Positions 1 to 10,207 of a DNA stretch of 64,000 bases are shown here, piece after piece. The translations under genes and the position numbers were made by a program. Origin of the DNA: Botryococcus braunii (lineage: Eukaryota; Chlorophyta; Trebouxiophyceae). Position 1 is the first letter of the stretch. Each line of letters begins with the position of its first letter. The notes under the pieces were generated by a model that saw nothing but the letters and a program-made list of their open reading frames with translations, did not search any database and was not told the origin of the DNA. The stretch spans positions 123,676 through 187,675 of the forward strand of contig KV908518.1 of NCBI GenBank assembly GCA_002005505.1, written 5' to 3'.

Positions 1-501
1 AAAGACCGCGGTAGTTGGATACGCATCAGGAAGAATATATATTTGATCGATCTAAGAAATTGTAGTAGCAGTTGTTGTAGTATTTAAAGATCATTCACAG
101 TACCTTTGTAAGGATTGCCTTTATCTTCTGGAAGTCCAAGGTTGATAGTGAGACCTTGTTTAGGTTGAAGATACTGCAACCTTAGTAATACGATTCGTTA
201 ATTTTATAACTGCAGTGAATGTAACAAGCAGAAAGAAACCTTGTAATACCAAATTTACAATAGACTAGCATTGCACGATTGCAATTGGGTTCACGGGATG
301 CCCCTTTAGGAGGGGTCTGATTACACTCCGTTTGTTGAACAAACACCCCTGCAGCCAGCTTAAACAGCAGAATCAGCAATACAGTTAGTAGCAGTACCAG
401 CCATATCTGACATTAATTTGTGTCGTGAACACACGAGCGTAATCTCTAATAGTGTGTTAGGCCATCTAGAGCGCAAGGCCTTGTTTGATTAAACAACTAG
501 A
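1..501 (+). other. Leader of gypsy element E1, no gene seen
   Basis: This AT-rich stretch lies directly upstream of the E1 gag start at 502. No primer-binding site of the TGGTATC type and no copy of the E1 3' LTR (which starts at 18441) was found here. I therefore read it as untranslated leader, with the 5' LTR and primer site beyond the window edge. A short minus-strand frame (182-379) has no recognisable content and is treated as chance. Confidence 0.5.
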
Positions 502-3500
502 ATGGCAGACGTACAAACTCCTGTTCGTTTAGAATTTTTCTATGGAAAGCCCACAGAAGACTCTTTTCAGTGGCTTGAGTCCTTTGAGTTGTTTATTGAG
601 ATCAACCATGTTGTGGGCGATCGAGTTTTACGATTTGTCAAACACGCAATGCGTGAAGATGCATATTCCTGGTTTCGTGCAAATCAAGATGACTTTAATG
701 ACTGGGATGAATGCAAGGAGGCTTTTCTCGAAAGATTTGGCCTCGACGAGGACACCCTTATGGTGAAACTAGACACATGCACACAACAATCCAATGAGAC
801 TGTTAGGAGTTATGCTGACAGATTTAGGAAATTAGTGGGTTACTTGCAGAACTCTCTGCCACCCAGAATGATAACACAGCTATTTGTTAAAGGTCTAGTA
901 CCACATCTACGTGAGAGGGTTCAAATGACCTACCCCGGCAAAGGAGCGTTAGCCGACATTATAAAATTGGCAGCTGATTATGAACAAACATTCGGACACG
1001 CGCCTTTAGGGGGCATGTATTCAAACCAGACCATAGAAGTGCCGGTGCGCGAGAGGATTGAGCAATGGAATCGCCGCGCCGATGACAATGTGGATCAGCG
1101 TGCAGCACGCCCGCCGCCGCAGCAAAATCAGAGAGAGAACAATAGAGACAACAGAAATTGGCAGCGTCAGCGAGACTTTCCGGAGCGACGCAACCAGCAG
1201 CCAGCAGTACCGCCTAGACAGATTGCTCCAATCAACCCACCAAGGGAGGCACCTGCGCCAACCCCAATTAATGACATTGACACCCTCACAAGGGAGATGG
1301 AGAGACTACGAATTCAAATCGCAGAACTACAGCGACAGCCCACAGCCAACTTCACCAAGTTTGTGGAGCATGAACAGCAACCCGAGCAACCGCCCCCGGA
1401 GCACGCCACAATAATGTATGATGGATTTACGGATCCTTTTCCCGTGTATCCTATATATGCCACTAAGAGGCCAGCAGAAAGTCCACCTGAAGCAAACCAA
1501 CCGCTGCTTCGGCGCCGCCCCAACAACCTGGAGGACACTACAGTTGACCCAAGAAACATACCAAGGCCTGCCGCCCCTCGGCCTGCACCAGCTCAGAGAC
1601 AACCAGTAGAACCTACAACACCAGCAGCACCCCCGCCTGCACCTGCAAGGGAGCCAGCAGCGCGTCCACACGTGGACCTTGGAGGATTGCCTCCCCTACC
1701 TAATGCCGCACGTCCCGCCGCCTACAGGAGACCAGTGGCCATCGCACCAGCTACGGCAGAACCCATTCAGCAGATTAAAGGGCTTCCCATGAAGCTCACC
1801 GTACAAACCTACCTGAACCACATCAGCGAGGAGGAGTTCAACAAGTCAATCAAGGAGCTAAAGGAGTCCCGTGAGGAATTTCTGCGTAACAGACAGCGAG
1901 ACCCGCCGCCAGCGAGAGCTACCATTGCGGAAGTTATCTACGTTTCTGGAGGGACCACCTCAACTAGCAGGACTGACAACGAGGAGTCACCTTCAACGCA
2001 AATGCCACAATCAAACCTGCAAAGGAATCCGGTGAACACCACTGTTGCCACCGTACCTATAATCATTAATGACTTAGTATTTGAGGATGGCATCATTGAT
2101 ACTGGTGCCACAAACACAATGATTTCACAACCAGCCGCACGACAGTTAAATTTAATTGATCAGATTGAGCCTTCACGTCTTAGATACTCGTGTGCAGATG
2201 GGAAAATGTCCACTCCTTGGGGCATTATTCGCAAGCTCCCTGTAGGAGTTGAGGGCTTAGTAATACCAATTGACGTATTTGTTAGTGGAGCGACTTCTTA
2301 TGATGTACTTCTTGGAACAGATTGGCTTACTCAGGCTCACGCCGAGATAAGCTTCGCCAAGCAAGAGATGTCTTTTCGAATAGAACCACAAATTATGGGG
2401 AGAGTTCCCATGACTGTCATGCCTGCCAGTAAAAGCAGCAACCGATATTGCGTCGCGAGAGTCCCAGGAATAGATTTCGATGGTCCCGCGGGTCATCCCG
2501 CCGACCCAGGGGTACCTGGGGTACCCGGCCTACTAGACGAAATTATAAACATTGAGAACGATCTGTCAGAAGAATCCCAGGAAGAAACAGACCTTTATTC
2601 CGGGAGTGAGGGAGAAATTCCTAGTACTGAACCCTCCGAGGAGGAGGAAGAGTATTCGGAGGAGCATGAGGCTTTCTCTTCCGAAAGTGAGATTGAGATT
2701 TACAATGCGACAGTAAGCAACGAGGGTCGAGAGCTTGAGTTAGCAGCCCATCCTTACATGACTGAAGATTGGATGTTGGAAACTAATGTTTTTAGAGAAA
2801 TTGAAACACAGTGGGGTCCTTTTGACCTCGACGCATGTTGTGATCTCCAAGGTCACAACTCTCAGTTACCTTTGTATTGGTCCGCTGAGGACGATTGTTT
2901 ACAGCAGAGCTGGACCCATTTGAGTATATATTGCAACCCACCTTTTTCGATAATTGACAGAGTTGTGAATCACTGCCTCGCGTGTTTCACCAGTAGTCCC
3001 TTTACCACTAGTGCAGTACTTGTGCTACCATGGTGGCCTTCTGCCCCTTGGTTTCCTACAGTAATGGAGCAATTTGAGATCATCAAACAATACCCTCCTG
3101 GTGTGCAGCTTTTCACAGCCCCGGGAGAGGACCCTGCAGGTCCGCGACGTCGTTATGGCCCTACCAGATGGCCTGTCATAATTGTTCGTGTCCCCACCTC
3201 CCTTATAAAGGAAGATCCTGGTATGCAGAAGTTGAGAGAGATAACAAATACTGAAAAGATGAAACAGGACCCCGATCCCATGTTAAAAATCACCACCGGG
3301 ATGCGAAAATTGGGTCCTAAGAGAGAAGAAGAGATTGAGAGATTATTACAGGAGTACAAGGACGTATTTACCCCAGGTATAGTACAGGAAAGAACCACCT
3401 TAATGCACCACCGCATAGACACTGGGGATGCGGTCCCCATCAAAACACGCCCTTATCGCTTGTCCCGTTCGGAGGATCAGGTGATCGAGGAAGAAGTTCA

Positions 3501-4248
3501 CAAAATGCTAGAGGCTGGAGTGATAGTGCCTTCCAACTCTCCTTGGTCTAGTTCGCCTGTGTTAGTAGGCAAGCCGGATGGCTCTGTCCGGTTTTGTATT
3601 GACTACCGTCCATTAAATGCAGTTACCAGACGTGACAATTACCCCATGCCTAGGATAGATGAGACCCTAGATTCCTTAGGTCAGGGGGTGGAATACTTGA
3701 GTAAGATTGATTGCAAGTCAGCCTTCTGGTTGATACCAGTACCCCCAGAGGACCGTGCAAAAACCGCTTTTACTACCAAAGAAGGTTTATTCGAGTTTGT
3801 ATCAATGCCGTTCGGCTTGCGTAACGCCCCGGCTACGCTACAGAGATTTGTTAACACTCTGTTGCAAGACTTAATAGGAAAGTGTTGTGTCATTTATCTA
3901 GATGACTGTTTGATATACAGCCGCACATTTGAGGACCACCTCACACATCTGAAATTAGTGCTTGAACGCTTCCGTGCGGTGGGCTTTAGAGCCAACCCAG
4001 CCAAGTGTGAGTTATGTTGCAGTGAAGTGTTGTACTTAGGATACATTATCACGCCCCAAGGCATAAAGCCCAACCCTTCCAAGGTTGAGGCAGTTCTTAA
4101 CGCAGCACCGCCGACGAACGTGACCGAAGTCAGGTCCTTTTTGGGACTTGCAAACTACTACCGGAGATTTCTGCACAACATGGCCGCCATATCTGCCCCT
4201 TTGACGCGGCTCACGAAAAAGGGGGTTGTTTTCAACTGGACCACTGAC
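502..4248 (+). CDS. E1 Ty3/gypsy gag-protease-Dam-like-RT (segment 1 of 3)
   Basis: This is the first part of the E1 retrotransposon polyprotein, which packages element RNA and copies it to DNA. A retrotransposon Gag fold spans about residues 10-175, with no CCHC knuckle visible. A Pro/Ala-rich linker follows. The aspartic protease motif IDTGA has its Asp at residue 533. An acidic Glu/Ser stretch runs over about 687-735. A Dam-like methyltransferase domain covers about 752-900. Reverse transcriptase begins near 985, with YLDD starting at residue 1132. The ORF continues to 4290 on paper, but everything after 4248 is the LTR of inserted element E2. The true continuation, in RNase H, is at 10208. 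The ATG at 502 opens the frame directly before the Gag fold. Segment 1 has no internal stop. The domain order apart from the methyltransferase is standard gypsy. Confidence 0.9.
2755..3205 (+). other. Dam-like N6-adenine methyltransferase domain inside E1 polyprotein
   Basis: Residues about 752-900 of the E1 polyprotein match the pattern of the phage-type DNA N6-adenine methyltransferase (Dam) family. There is a WGPFDLDAC segment near residue 772, a D-D-x-L-x-x-x-W segment, the catalytic-type NPPF tetrapeptide starting at residue 812, then a hydrophobic strand and a PWF motif near 850. NPPF is an accepted form of the (D/N)PP(Y/F) motif IV. The domain is in frame between protease and reverse transcriptase and contains no stop. 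Family assignment is by motif order only. Catalytic activity is inference. Confidence 0.72.
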
Positions 4249-4585
4249 TGTTGTGTTTGGTATCAGTACAGAACGGAATCCGAAGATTAAAGTTGGAATT
4301 AGTGAGCTAGACGGCTCCCTGCCGTCCCAAGGCCTTCGGCCTTGGCGTCCTTTGGGATCCTTTAGGACAGGCGTCCAGTAGGATCCTACTTACGGGATCC
4401 TTTGGACTAGTCCGATAACCCCTCCTGAGTTTCAGGACATGCACGCCAGCTGTCCGCCAGCTGGAGAGATGCTTCAAGACTAGGCCATGGCCACGTCAGC
4501 CTTGGATTCGCTGATCGATCGCACCCTCGAGATCGTGGTTCCCAAATCGGGTACCCACAATCTCGCTGGTACCCACAGCACAACA
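4249..4585 (-). repeat. E2 3' LTR (337 bp)
   Basis: This is the 3' LTR in element orientation. It contains short palindromic stretches around a GGCCTTCGGCC-like core and repeated GGATCC sites. The plus-strand neighbour at 4586 reads as the complement of a G/A-rich polypurine tract, as expected beside a 3' LTR. Confidence 0.93.
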
Positions 4586-5149
4586 TCCCTCCCCACTTAA
4601 GCAGTTGCCCTCCTGGCAACTCCAGTGGCACCTACTGGCGGTGGGAGACCACCAGAGACCAACCCAACGGTCGCACCGTTGTCAGCGTATCCCGTACGCT
4701 CGATCTCGCCATGAGACCTAGCCTTCCCAAAGGCTAACGCATTGCTTGCTACCTGCCATTGACAGCCACAAGCCCCCCAATGCACAAGAACCCAGATTAA
4801 TGCCCAAGAAACTGGAGACTCTGCTCCAGCCACAGTGGCCAAGCCGAATGATGGTGGGTCAGGCGCTAGGAGCGAGGCGGCCAGCATGACCCTGATTTCA
4901 GGCGGTACTATACCTCCGTTAATGCCCCCAGCACACATTCGCAAGACCGGTCCAGCCCACGAGCGAGACAACGCAAAGGCTTTTCTAGGGCGTCGCAGGG
5001 CGTCCCCCGCGTTGGGACGCCAGGCTACAAGAGCACCCCGCAATTGCCGGACAAGTGGGTATGGGTATACAAACTACACACTTGCAATCTGACACCCGCA
5101 TTTCGTTCATTCTCACAGTGTTCATCGTTTGACAGGCATGACACACTGT

Positions 5150-8100
5150 CTACCGTTGAGGTTTGGATTTTGCACGCACAGGTTTTCTACCCCTGCTCTG
5201 CGTATGGGCTCTTGGCTGACCCCAATATTCATTCACCAAATCCTCGCAATGCTCGAGAAGGGCTTCAGCTGGCTCCCAGCTATTGTGCTCTTGTGAGTAT
5301 CCTTTCCAATGGACAAGGAACTCCAGTTGAGCACCCCGAAGTCGATCCCCTAAAATCTTTTCCACCTCATACTGAGGTTCGCCATTGACAATCTCAGGCA
5401 TGGGGGGAGGTTTTACACGCCCCCCCTGCACATAAGTATTGAGCAACGACACATGGAAGACATTATGCCAATTCAGGGTTTCAGGGAGAGACAGCCGATA
5501 CGCGACCTCGTTCACCTTCTCCGTCACCACAAAAGGCCCCATCCACCGTGGCAAGAGTTTCTTCCCAATCACACTCTTTGGCCGAGCATACCTCGTTGAG
5601 AGCAACACATGCTCCCCAACTTCAAACGAAATTGGAGACCTGCGCGCATCGACGTAGGCCTTCTGCCGGCTCACCGCTGCGTCCAGGCACTCCTTGGCCC
5701 GCTTCCACAGCTCTTGCATTCTGCGCTCAACCCCTTGTGCTTGAGGAACCTTGCTCACAAAGTCTGGGTGCCCAGGCACCCGCGGGTGCTTGCCATACAC
5801 CAAGAAGAATGGCGTACACTTCATGGAGTCATGCCAGGCATTATTAATTGCAAATTCGCACATGGGCAAGTGTAAGTTCCAATCTTTCCCATCTGGTGCA
5901 ACATAGTGCCTCAACACATCCTCCACCACCCGGTTCGCCCGCTCAGTCTGGCCGTCGGTTTGCGGATGATACGCCGACGAGAAGGACTGAGTGACTTTGA
6001 GCAATTTACACAAGTCCACAAAGAATTTACCCGTGAACCGGGGGTCTCTGTCAGACACAATGGTCTTAGGCATGCCAAAATCCTTAAACACATTGTTGAG
6101 AAACAACCTTGCAGCACCCGCTGCCGTAACCGTGACTGTTGTTGGCATGAGCCTCACCATTTTAGAGAACCGATCCACCACCACAAGTACAGCATCATGC
6201 CCATCCCTCGTTTTTGGCAAGCCCATCACAAAATCCATTGAGATATGTTCCCAAGGGCGTTCTGCAACGGGCAAGGGTGTAAGAAGACCGTGAGGCTTAC
6301 CAGACAAGGGCTTATTTCTCTGGCAGGAGTCACAAGATGCCACATAATTGCAAACATCAGCGTACAAACTATGCCAGAAGAATCCCCTTTGCACCAACCT
6401 CGTAGTCTTGCGCTGTCCGAAATGGCCTGCATAGGTGCTATCATGGCAAATTGCCGTCACCTCTTGTCGCAGCCCCGGCGCATCCGGCACAAATACGCGC
6501 TGATCACCATCCCTGTTGTCACACCAAAACATGCCGTCCTTCTCCACCAGCCCTTTCAGTCCCTCTAGCTCGTCCCCGGTGAGTCCCTCGCTTGCACTTC
6601 TAATCTTGGCGAGTATATCCGGTGTTTCCTCAGACCACAACCGCAAAGAGCCCTCATCCTCACGCTCTGACCTAGCAGTAACCCTAGTTCTAGCAGTAAC
6701 CCTAGACCCATCAGTAACTGATGGACCCCCTCCTGCCGCCTTGGGAGAGCGGCCGGCAGCCGACCGTAGAGCACTGCGTATACTATTAAGACTAACAGAG
6801 GGTCGGCGCGAGAGAGGATCTGCACAATTCGTGCGACCAGGACGATACTCCCAAACAAAATCAAAGCGTTGCAGGAACTCTGACCAGCGAGCTTGACGAG
6901 GAGACAAGGCAACCTTGGTAGGCATGAAAACATTTGGTTTATGATCCGTAACAACGGTGAATTTCACACCCTCCACATAACAACGCCAAATTTGCAGGGC
7001 ATGAATGACCGCTAACAACTCTTGCTCACCGACAGGGTAGTTACGTTCTGCAGGAGACAACACGCGTGATTCAAAAGCCACAGGCTGATCCTCCTGCAGA
7101 AGAATGGCCCCCAAAGCGGTCCCCGATGCGTCAGCCACAACCACAAAAGGTTTTGAAAAGTCAGGTATACGGAGAACAGGTGCAGTTATTAAGGCCTGCT
7201 TCAAATTGTTGAAGGCTTCCTCCTGCACTTGCGTCCATGCCCATGGCGCCTGATCTTTCAACAAATCCATGAGGGGGCGTGCAATGCTTGAGTACCCCAG
7301 GATGAATTTTCTGAAGTAGTTAGTCAGGCCCAGAAAACAACGAATGTCATGGACCGTGCGAGGGGTAGGCCATGCCCGTACTGCCTCAACCTTTTGAGGA
7401 TCAGCGCGGACGCCTGCTCCACTAACCAGGTGTCCAAGAAATGCCACTTCTGACTGAAAGAAAGAGCATTTCTTCAGTTTGCAGTACAATTTGTGCTCTC
7501 TAAGCAATTGTAGTACCGCACGAAGATGCTCGTCATGTTCAGCTGCATTCTTGCTATACACCAAAATATCATCCATATACACAAGTACACACTTCCCTAA
7601 CAATGGCTGAAGCACATCATTCATCACCTTCTGAAAGGTAGCAGGGGCGTTGGTGAGGCCAAATGGTAACACCTTAAATTGATACAACCCCTGCGGCGTG
7701 CGAAAAGCCGTTTTCGGAATGTCCTCCTCCGTGATTCGTACCTGATGGTACCCTGACATGAGATCCAAAGAGGAGAACACCTGTGCTCCATTCAAGTGGT
7801 CTAAAAGGTCATCAATCCTTGGCAGTGGGTATTGATTGCGCTTCGTGAGTTTATTTATCCCTCTATAATCAATGACCATCCTTAGTGTGCCTTCTTTCTT
7901 TCTGACAAAGAGGATGGGGGACGCAAATGGAGATGTACTGGGTTCTATAAATCCTTTACTCAACAACTCCTCAAGCGTTTTGACAACCTCAGCCCGCTCT
8001 GCTGGACTCAGGCGGTACATGGGACGGGAAGGAGGCACACTGTCATTAACTATAGGGATCGCATGGGAGATATTACGAGGAGGGGGCAAGCCAGAAGGCA

Positions 8101-9796
8101 ATTCATCAGGAAAGACATCAGAGAAATCATTTACAATTCGTTCTTTCCTATGATTTTCAGCCATACTGCATCCCTCATCCCCAGTATTTTCCATCGCTTC
8201 CGCCATCGCGGAAATATGTTCAGGCAAAACAAGGAAACCCACACCCCCTCCCTTCACCCAACGGATTCCTACTGCAGCACTTACAACTGGCACATTAGGA
8301 TCTGTACACTCTGTCATTGCAACCTTAAATGCCTGCCCATTCAGCTTGAAATGCGCCGTCTTGGTCTCCCATAACAATGCCGCTTTTGAGCGAGCAAGAA
8401 ATGGTTCACCCAAAATAACCTCGTGCGCATCCAATGTACAAACAAGACATGGCACTGAAACATCATGGCCACGGATGCGCAAGGGCACTTCACACAACAT
8501 GTTGGATTCCTCGGTACTGCCATCTGGCAGAACAATATTACGCGGCGAGACAGCAAGCAATTTAAAGCCTAGCCGTTTTGCCACTCGCCGAGAAATGAAA
8601 CAACTGCTTGCTCCACTGTCAAGAAGACATCTCACGCGGCTGTTGCGTCCTTGGATCCCTGCACCCATCACGAAGGTCAACTTCGTGATTCTTGGTGCCA
8701 ATCCCTCGGGCGCCCGCGAGGCAGAGCAGGTGTACAACATGTCATGTGAATTAACGTCAAGCTGGGCATCATCAAAGGAACGCTTAACACCAGTTTTTGC
8801 TGCAGAGGGCACCGGGGAAGGGGGGTGTACCTTCTTGGAAGGGCAGAACTTCGCAATATGGCCAACGACGCCGCATTCATAGCACTTGGGTGGACCCTTC
8901 TCTTGCTTAGTCCGGGGGTCCTTTGGTTTGCCTGCATGGGGGGGCTTGGTAATCCCCGCATCCTTAACCCCCAGGTCCGGCTTGGCCTTTTTCGCCTTGG
9001 GCGAGGCCGGCACCCGGTCTGGCAAAGCACAAAGAGCGTCAATGTAACTTTGCACCGGCGCATTACTGCCTGCAAACTTAAGACGCAGTTGTGTCGCCAT
9101 CGAATATGGCAAACCCTTCAGGAACCTATGCACATCCTCAGTCCCCGAGTGCCCCGCCCCCATCCGTGCACGGAGTTGTTGGAATTTGCTCACATATATG
9201 GTAATGCTACCAGCGGTTTCCAAGGTTAAGGCATCAAACAACGGCAACAACACTTCAGGCGACTCAAGCCGACCGAAATGTGCCGTCATAAAGGACTCAA
9301 CCTGATCCCAGCGCAGCAAAGTGCCAACACCCATGGCCGACACAAACGCATTCCATAACATGAGAGCAGATCCTGTGAAGCTTGCTGTTGCACGTCGAAC
9401 ACAAGAATCTTCCACGTGCAAGTTTGCCGTAAGTGGAAACTTCGAACGTGCAGCAATGACCCACTCCTTGGGTGAGAGCTCACTCTCATATCCTGAAAAC
9501 TCCGGCACCTTAGATATGGCGGGCATACTCACTCGAGGAGAGGAATCACCTGCCAGGTTTGCCATAGTTGTGGTACAAGCCCTCATGAAGTCGGCTTGTG
9601 CCTGCCAAGCGGGTTCCATGTAAGCCCGCATGGCGGCTATCACATCCGCATTTTGGCGACTAGCTCTCTCCGCCTCAGTCTCTGCTACTTCACGTTCCAC
9701 AGGTGCTTCACGATCAATAGCTATAGGTGCTTCACGATCAATAGGTGGGTTGAACTCCCCACGTGGTGCACCCTCATTAGGAACAATATCGGACAT
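5150..9796 (-). CDS. E2 gag-pol polyprotein with C-terminal chromodomain (1548 aa)
   Basis: This single intact ORF encodes the complete chromovirus polyprotein. Gag occupies about residues 80-300 and ends in a CCHC zinc knuckle (CYECGVVGHIAKFC) near 305. The protease DSGASS motif is near 393. RT has YMDD near 740, and RNase H has its DASG near 889. Integrase has an HHCC zinc-binding segment around 1125-1165, then the catalytic core with SMDF, VSDRD and HPQTDGQTERAN. A GPF module follows. A chromodomain lies around 1475-1525, with the aromatic VHWKGY and W-E-P motifs. Chromodomains of this group bind methylated histone tails and guide integration. The ATG at 9796 is the first in frame and about 55 bp downstream of the primer site. 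No frameshift or stop was seen, so the protein could be functional. Confidence 0.95.
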   Translation of the reverse strand: MSDIVPNEGAPRGEFNPPIDREAPIAIDREAPVEREVAETEAERASRQNADVIAAMRAYMEPAWQAQADFMRACTTTMANLAGDSSPRVSMPAISKVPEFSGYESELSPKEWVIAARSKFPLTANLHVEDSCVRRATASFTGSALMLWNAFVSAMGVGTLLRWDQVESFMTAHFGRLESPEVLLPLFDALTLETAGSITIYVSKFQQLRARMGAGHSGTEDVHRFLKGLPYSMATQLRLKFAGSNAPVQSYIDALCALPDRVPASPKAKKAKPDLGVKDAGITKPPHAGKPKDPRTKQEKGPPKCYECGVVGHIAKFCPSKKVHPPSPVPSAAKTGVKRSFDDAQLDVNSHDMLYTCSASRAPEGLAPRITKLTFVMGAGIQGRNSRVRCLLDSGASSCFISRRVAKRLGFKLLAVSPRNIVLPDGSTEESNMLCEVPLRIRGHDVSVPCLVCTLDAHEVILGEPFLARSKAALLWETKTAHFKLNGQAFKVAMTECTDPNVPVVSAAVGIRWVKGGGVGFLVLPEHISAMAEAMENTGDEGCSMAENHRKERIVNDFSDVFPDELPSGLPPPRNISHAIPIVNDSVPPSRPMYRLSPAERAEVVKTLEELLSKGFIEPSTSPFASPILFVRKKEGTLRMVIDYRGINKLTKRNQYPLPRIDDLLDHLNGAQVFSSLDLMSGYHQVRITEEDIPKTAFRTPQGLYQFKVLPFGLTNAPATFQKVMNDVLQPLLGKCVLVYMDDILVYSKNAAEHDEHLRAVLQLLREHKLYCKLKKCSFFQSEVAFLGHLVSGAGVRADPQKVEAVRAWPTPRTVHDIRCFLGLTNYFRKFILGYSSIARPLMDLLKDQAPWAWTQVQEEAFNNLKQALITAPVLRIPDFSKPFVVVADASGTALGAILLQEDQPVAFESRVLSPAERNYPVGEQELLAVIHALQIWRCYVEGVKFTVVTDHKPNVFMPTKVALSPRQARWSEFLQRFDFVWEYRPGRTNCADPLSRRPSVSLNSIRSALRSAAGRSPKAAGGGPSVTDGSRVTARTRVTARSEREDEGSLRLWSEETPDILAKIRSASEGLTGDELEGLKGLVEKDGMFWCDNRDGDQRVFVPDAPGLRQEVTAICHDSTYAGHFGQRKTTRLVQRGFFWHSLYADVCNYVASCDSCQRNKPLSGKPHGLLTPLPVAERPWEHISMDFVMGLPKTRDGHDAVLVVVDRFSKMVRLMPTTVTVTAAGAARLFLNNVFKDFGMPKTIVSDRDPRFTGKFFVDLCKLLKVTQSFSSAYHPQTDGQTERANRVVEDVLRHYVAPDGKDWNLHLPMCEFAINNAWHDSMKCTPFFLVYGKHPRVPGHPDFVSKVPQAQGVERRMQELWKRAKECLDAAVSRQKAYVDARRSPISFEVGEHVLLSTRYARPKSVIGKKLLPRWMGPFVVTEKVNEVAYRLSLPETLNWHNVFHVSLLNTYVQGGRVKPPPMPEIVNGEPQYEVEKILGDRLRGAQLEFLVHWKGYSQEHNSWEPAEALLEHCEDLVNEYWGQPRAHTQSRGRKPVRAKSKPQR

Positions 9797-9851
9797 AGCT
9801 TATGCGGAAGAGTATTAAGCTTTTAACACACGAGAGAGGACGACTTTAACG

Positions 9852-9863
9852 TCGCCGATACCA
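9852..9863 (-). other. E2 primer-binding site
   Basis: On the minus strand this reads TGGTATCGGCGA, two bases inside the 5' LTR. It is complementary to a tRNA 3' end of the form TCGCCGATACCA. The same 12 bases occur at the expected place in G3 and in both G4 copies. Confidence 0.8.
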
Positions 9864-9865
9864 AA

Positions 9866-10202
9866 TGTTGTGTTTGGTATCAGTACAGAACGGAATCCGA
9901 AGATTAAGGTTGGAATTAGTGAGCTAGACGGCTCCCTGCCGTCCCAAGGCCTTCGGCCTTGGCGTCCTTTGGGATCCTTTAGGACAGGCGTCCAGTAGGA
10001 TCCTACTTACGGGATCCTTTGGACTAGTCCGATAACCCCTCCTGAGTTTCAGGACATGCACGCCAGCTGTCCGCCAGCTGGAGAGATGCTTCAAGACTAG
10101 GCCATGGCCACGTCAGCCTTGGATTCGCTGATCGATCGCACCCTCGAGATCGTGGTTCCCAAATCGGGTACCCACAATCTCGCTGGTACCCACAGCACAA
10201 CA
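9866..10202 (-). repeat. E2 5' LTR (337 bp)
   Basis: This is the 5' LTR in element orientation. It has the same length and termini as the copy at 4249-4585. It is followed by the second copy of the CTGAC target duplication and then by the resumed E1 reading frame. Confidence 0.93.
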
Positions 10203-10207
10203 CTGAC

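Larger units (their letters stand above)
4249..10202 (-). mobile_element. E2: complete chromodomain Ty3/gypsy element inserted in E1
   Basis: E2 is a full-length LTR retrotransposon on the minus strand, inserted into the RNase H region of E1. Two 337-bp LTRs (4249-4585 and 9866-10202) begin TGTTGTG and end CACAACA. The only difference I noticed is one A/G near the start. The 5-bp duplication CTGAC flanks both sides (4244-4248 and 10203-10207). The purine tract next to the 3' LTR is the complement of 4586-4597. The primer site is the complement of 9852-9863. One uninterrupted ORF fills the interior. Matching LTRs, an intact ORF and a clean target duplication make it one of the youngest insertions here. 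Confidence 0.95.

Noticed and set aside
2755..3205. Dam-like domain as bacterial contamination
   Set aside because: It is in frame within a continuous gypsy polyprotein and flanked on both sides by element domains on the same ORF.
4407..5092. Several small ORFs on both strands in and beside the E2 LTR
   Set aside because: They lie in LTR and untranslated DNA. The left ones recur in the second LTR at 10024-10404 and none has a domain.
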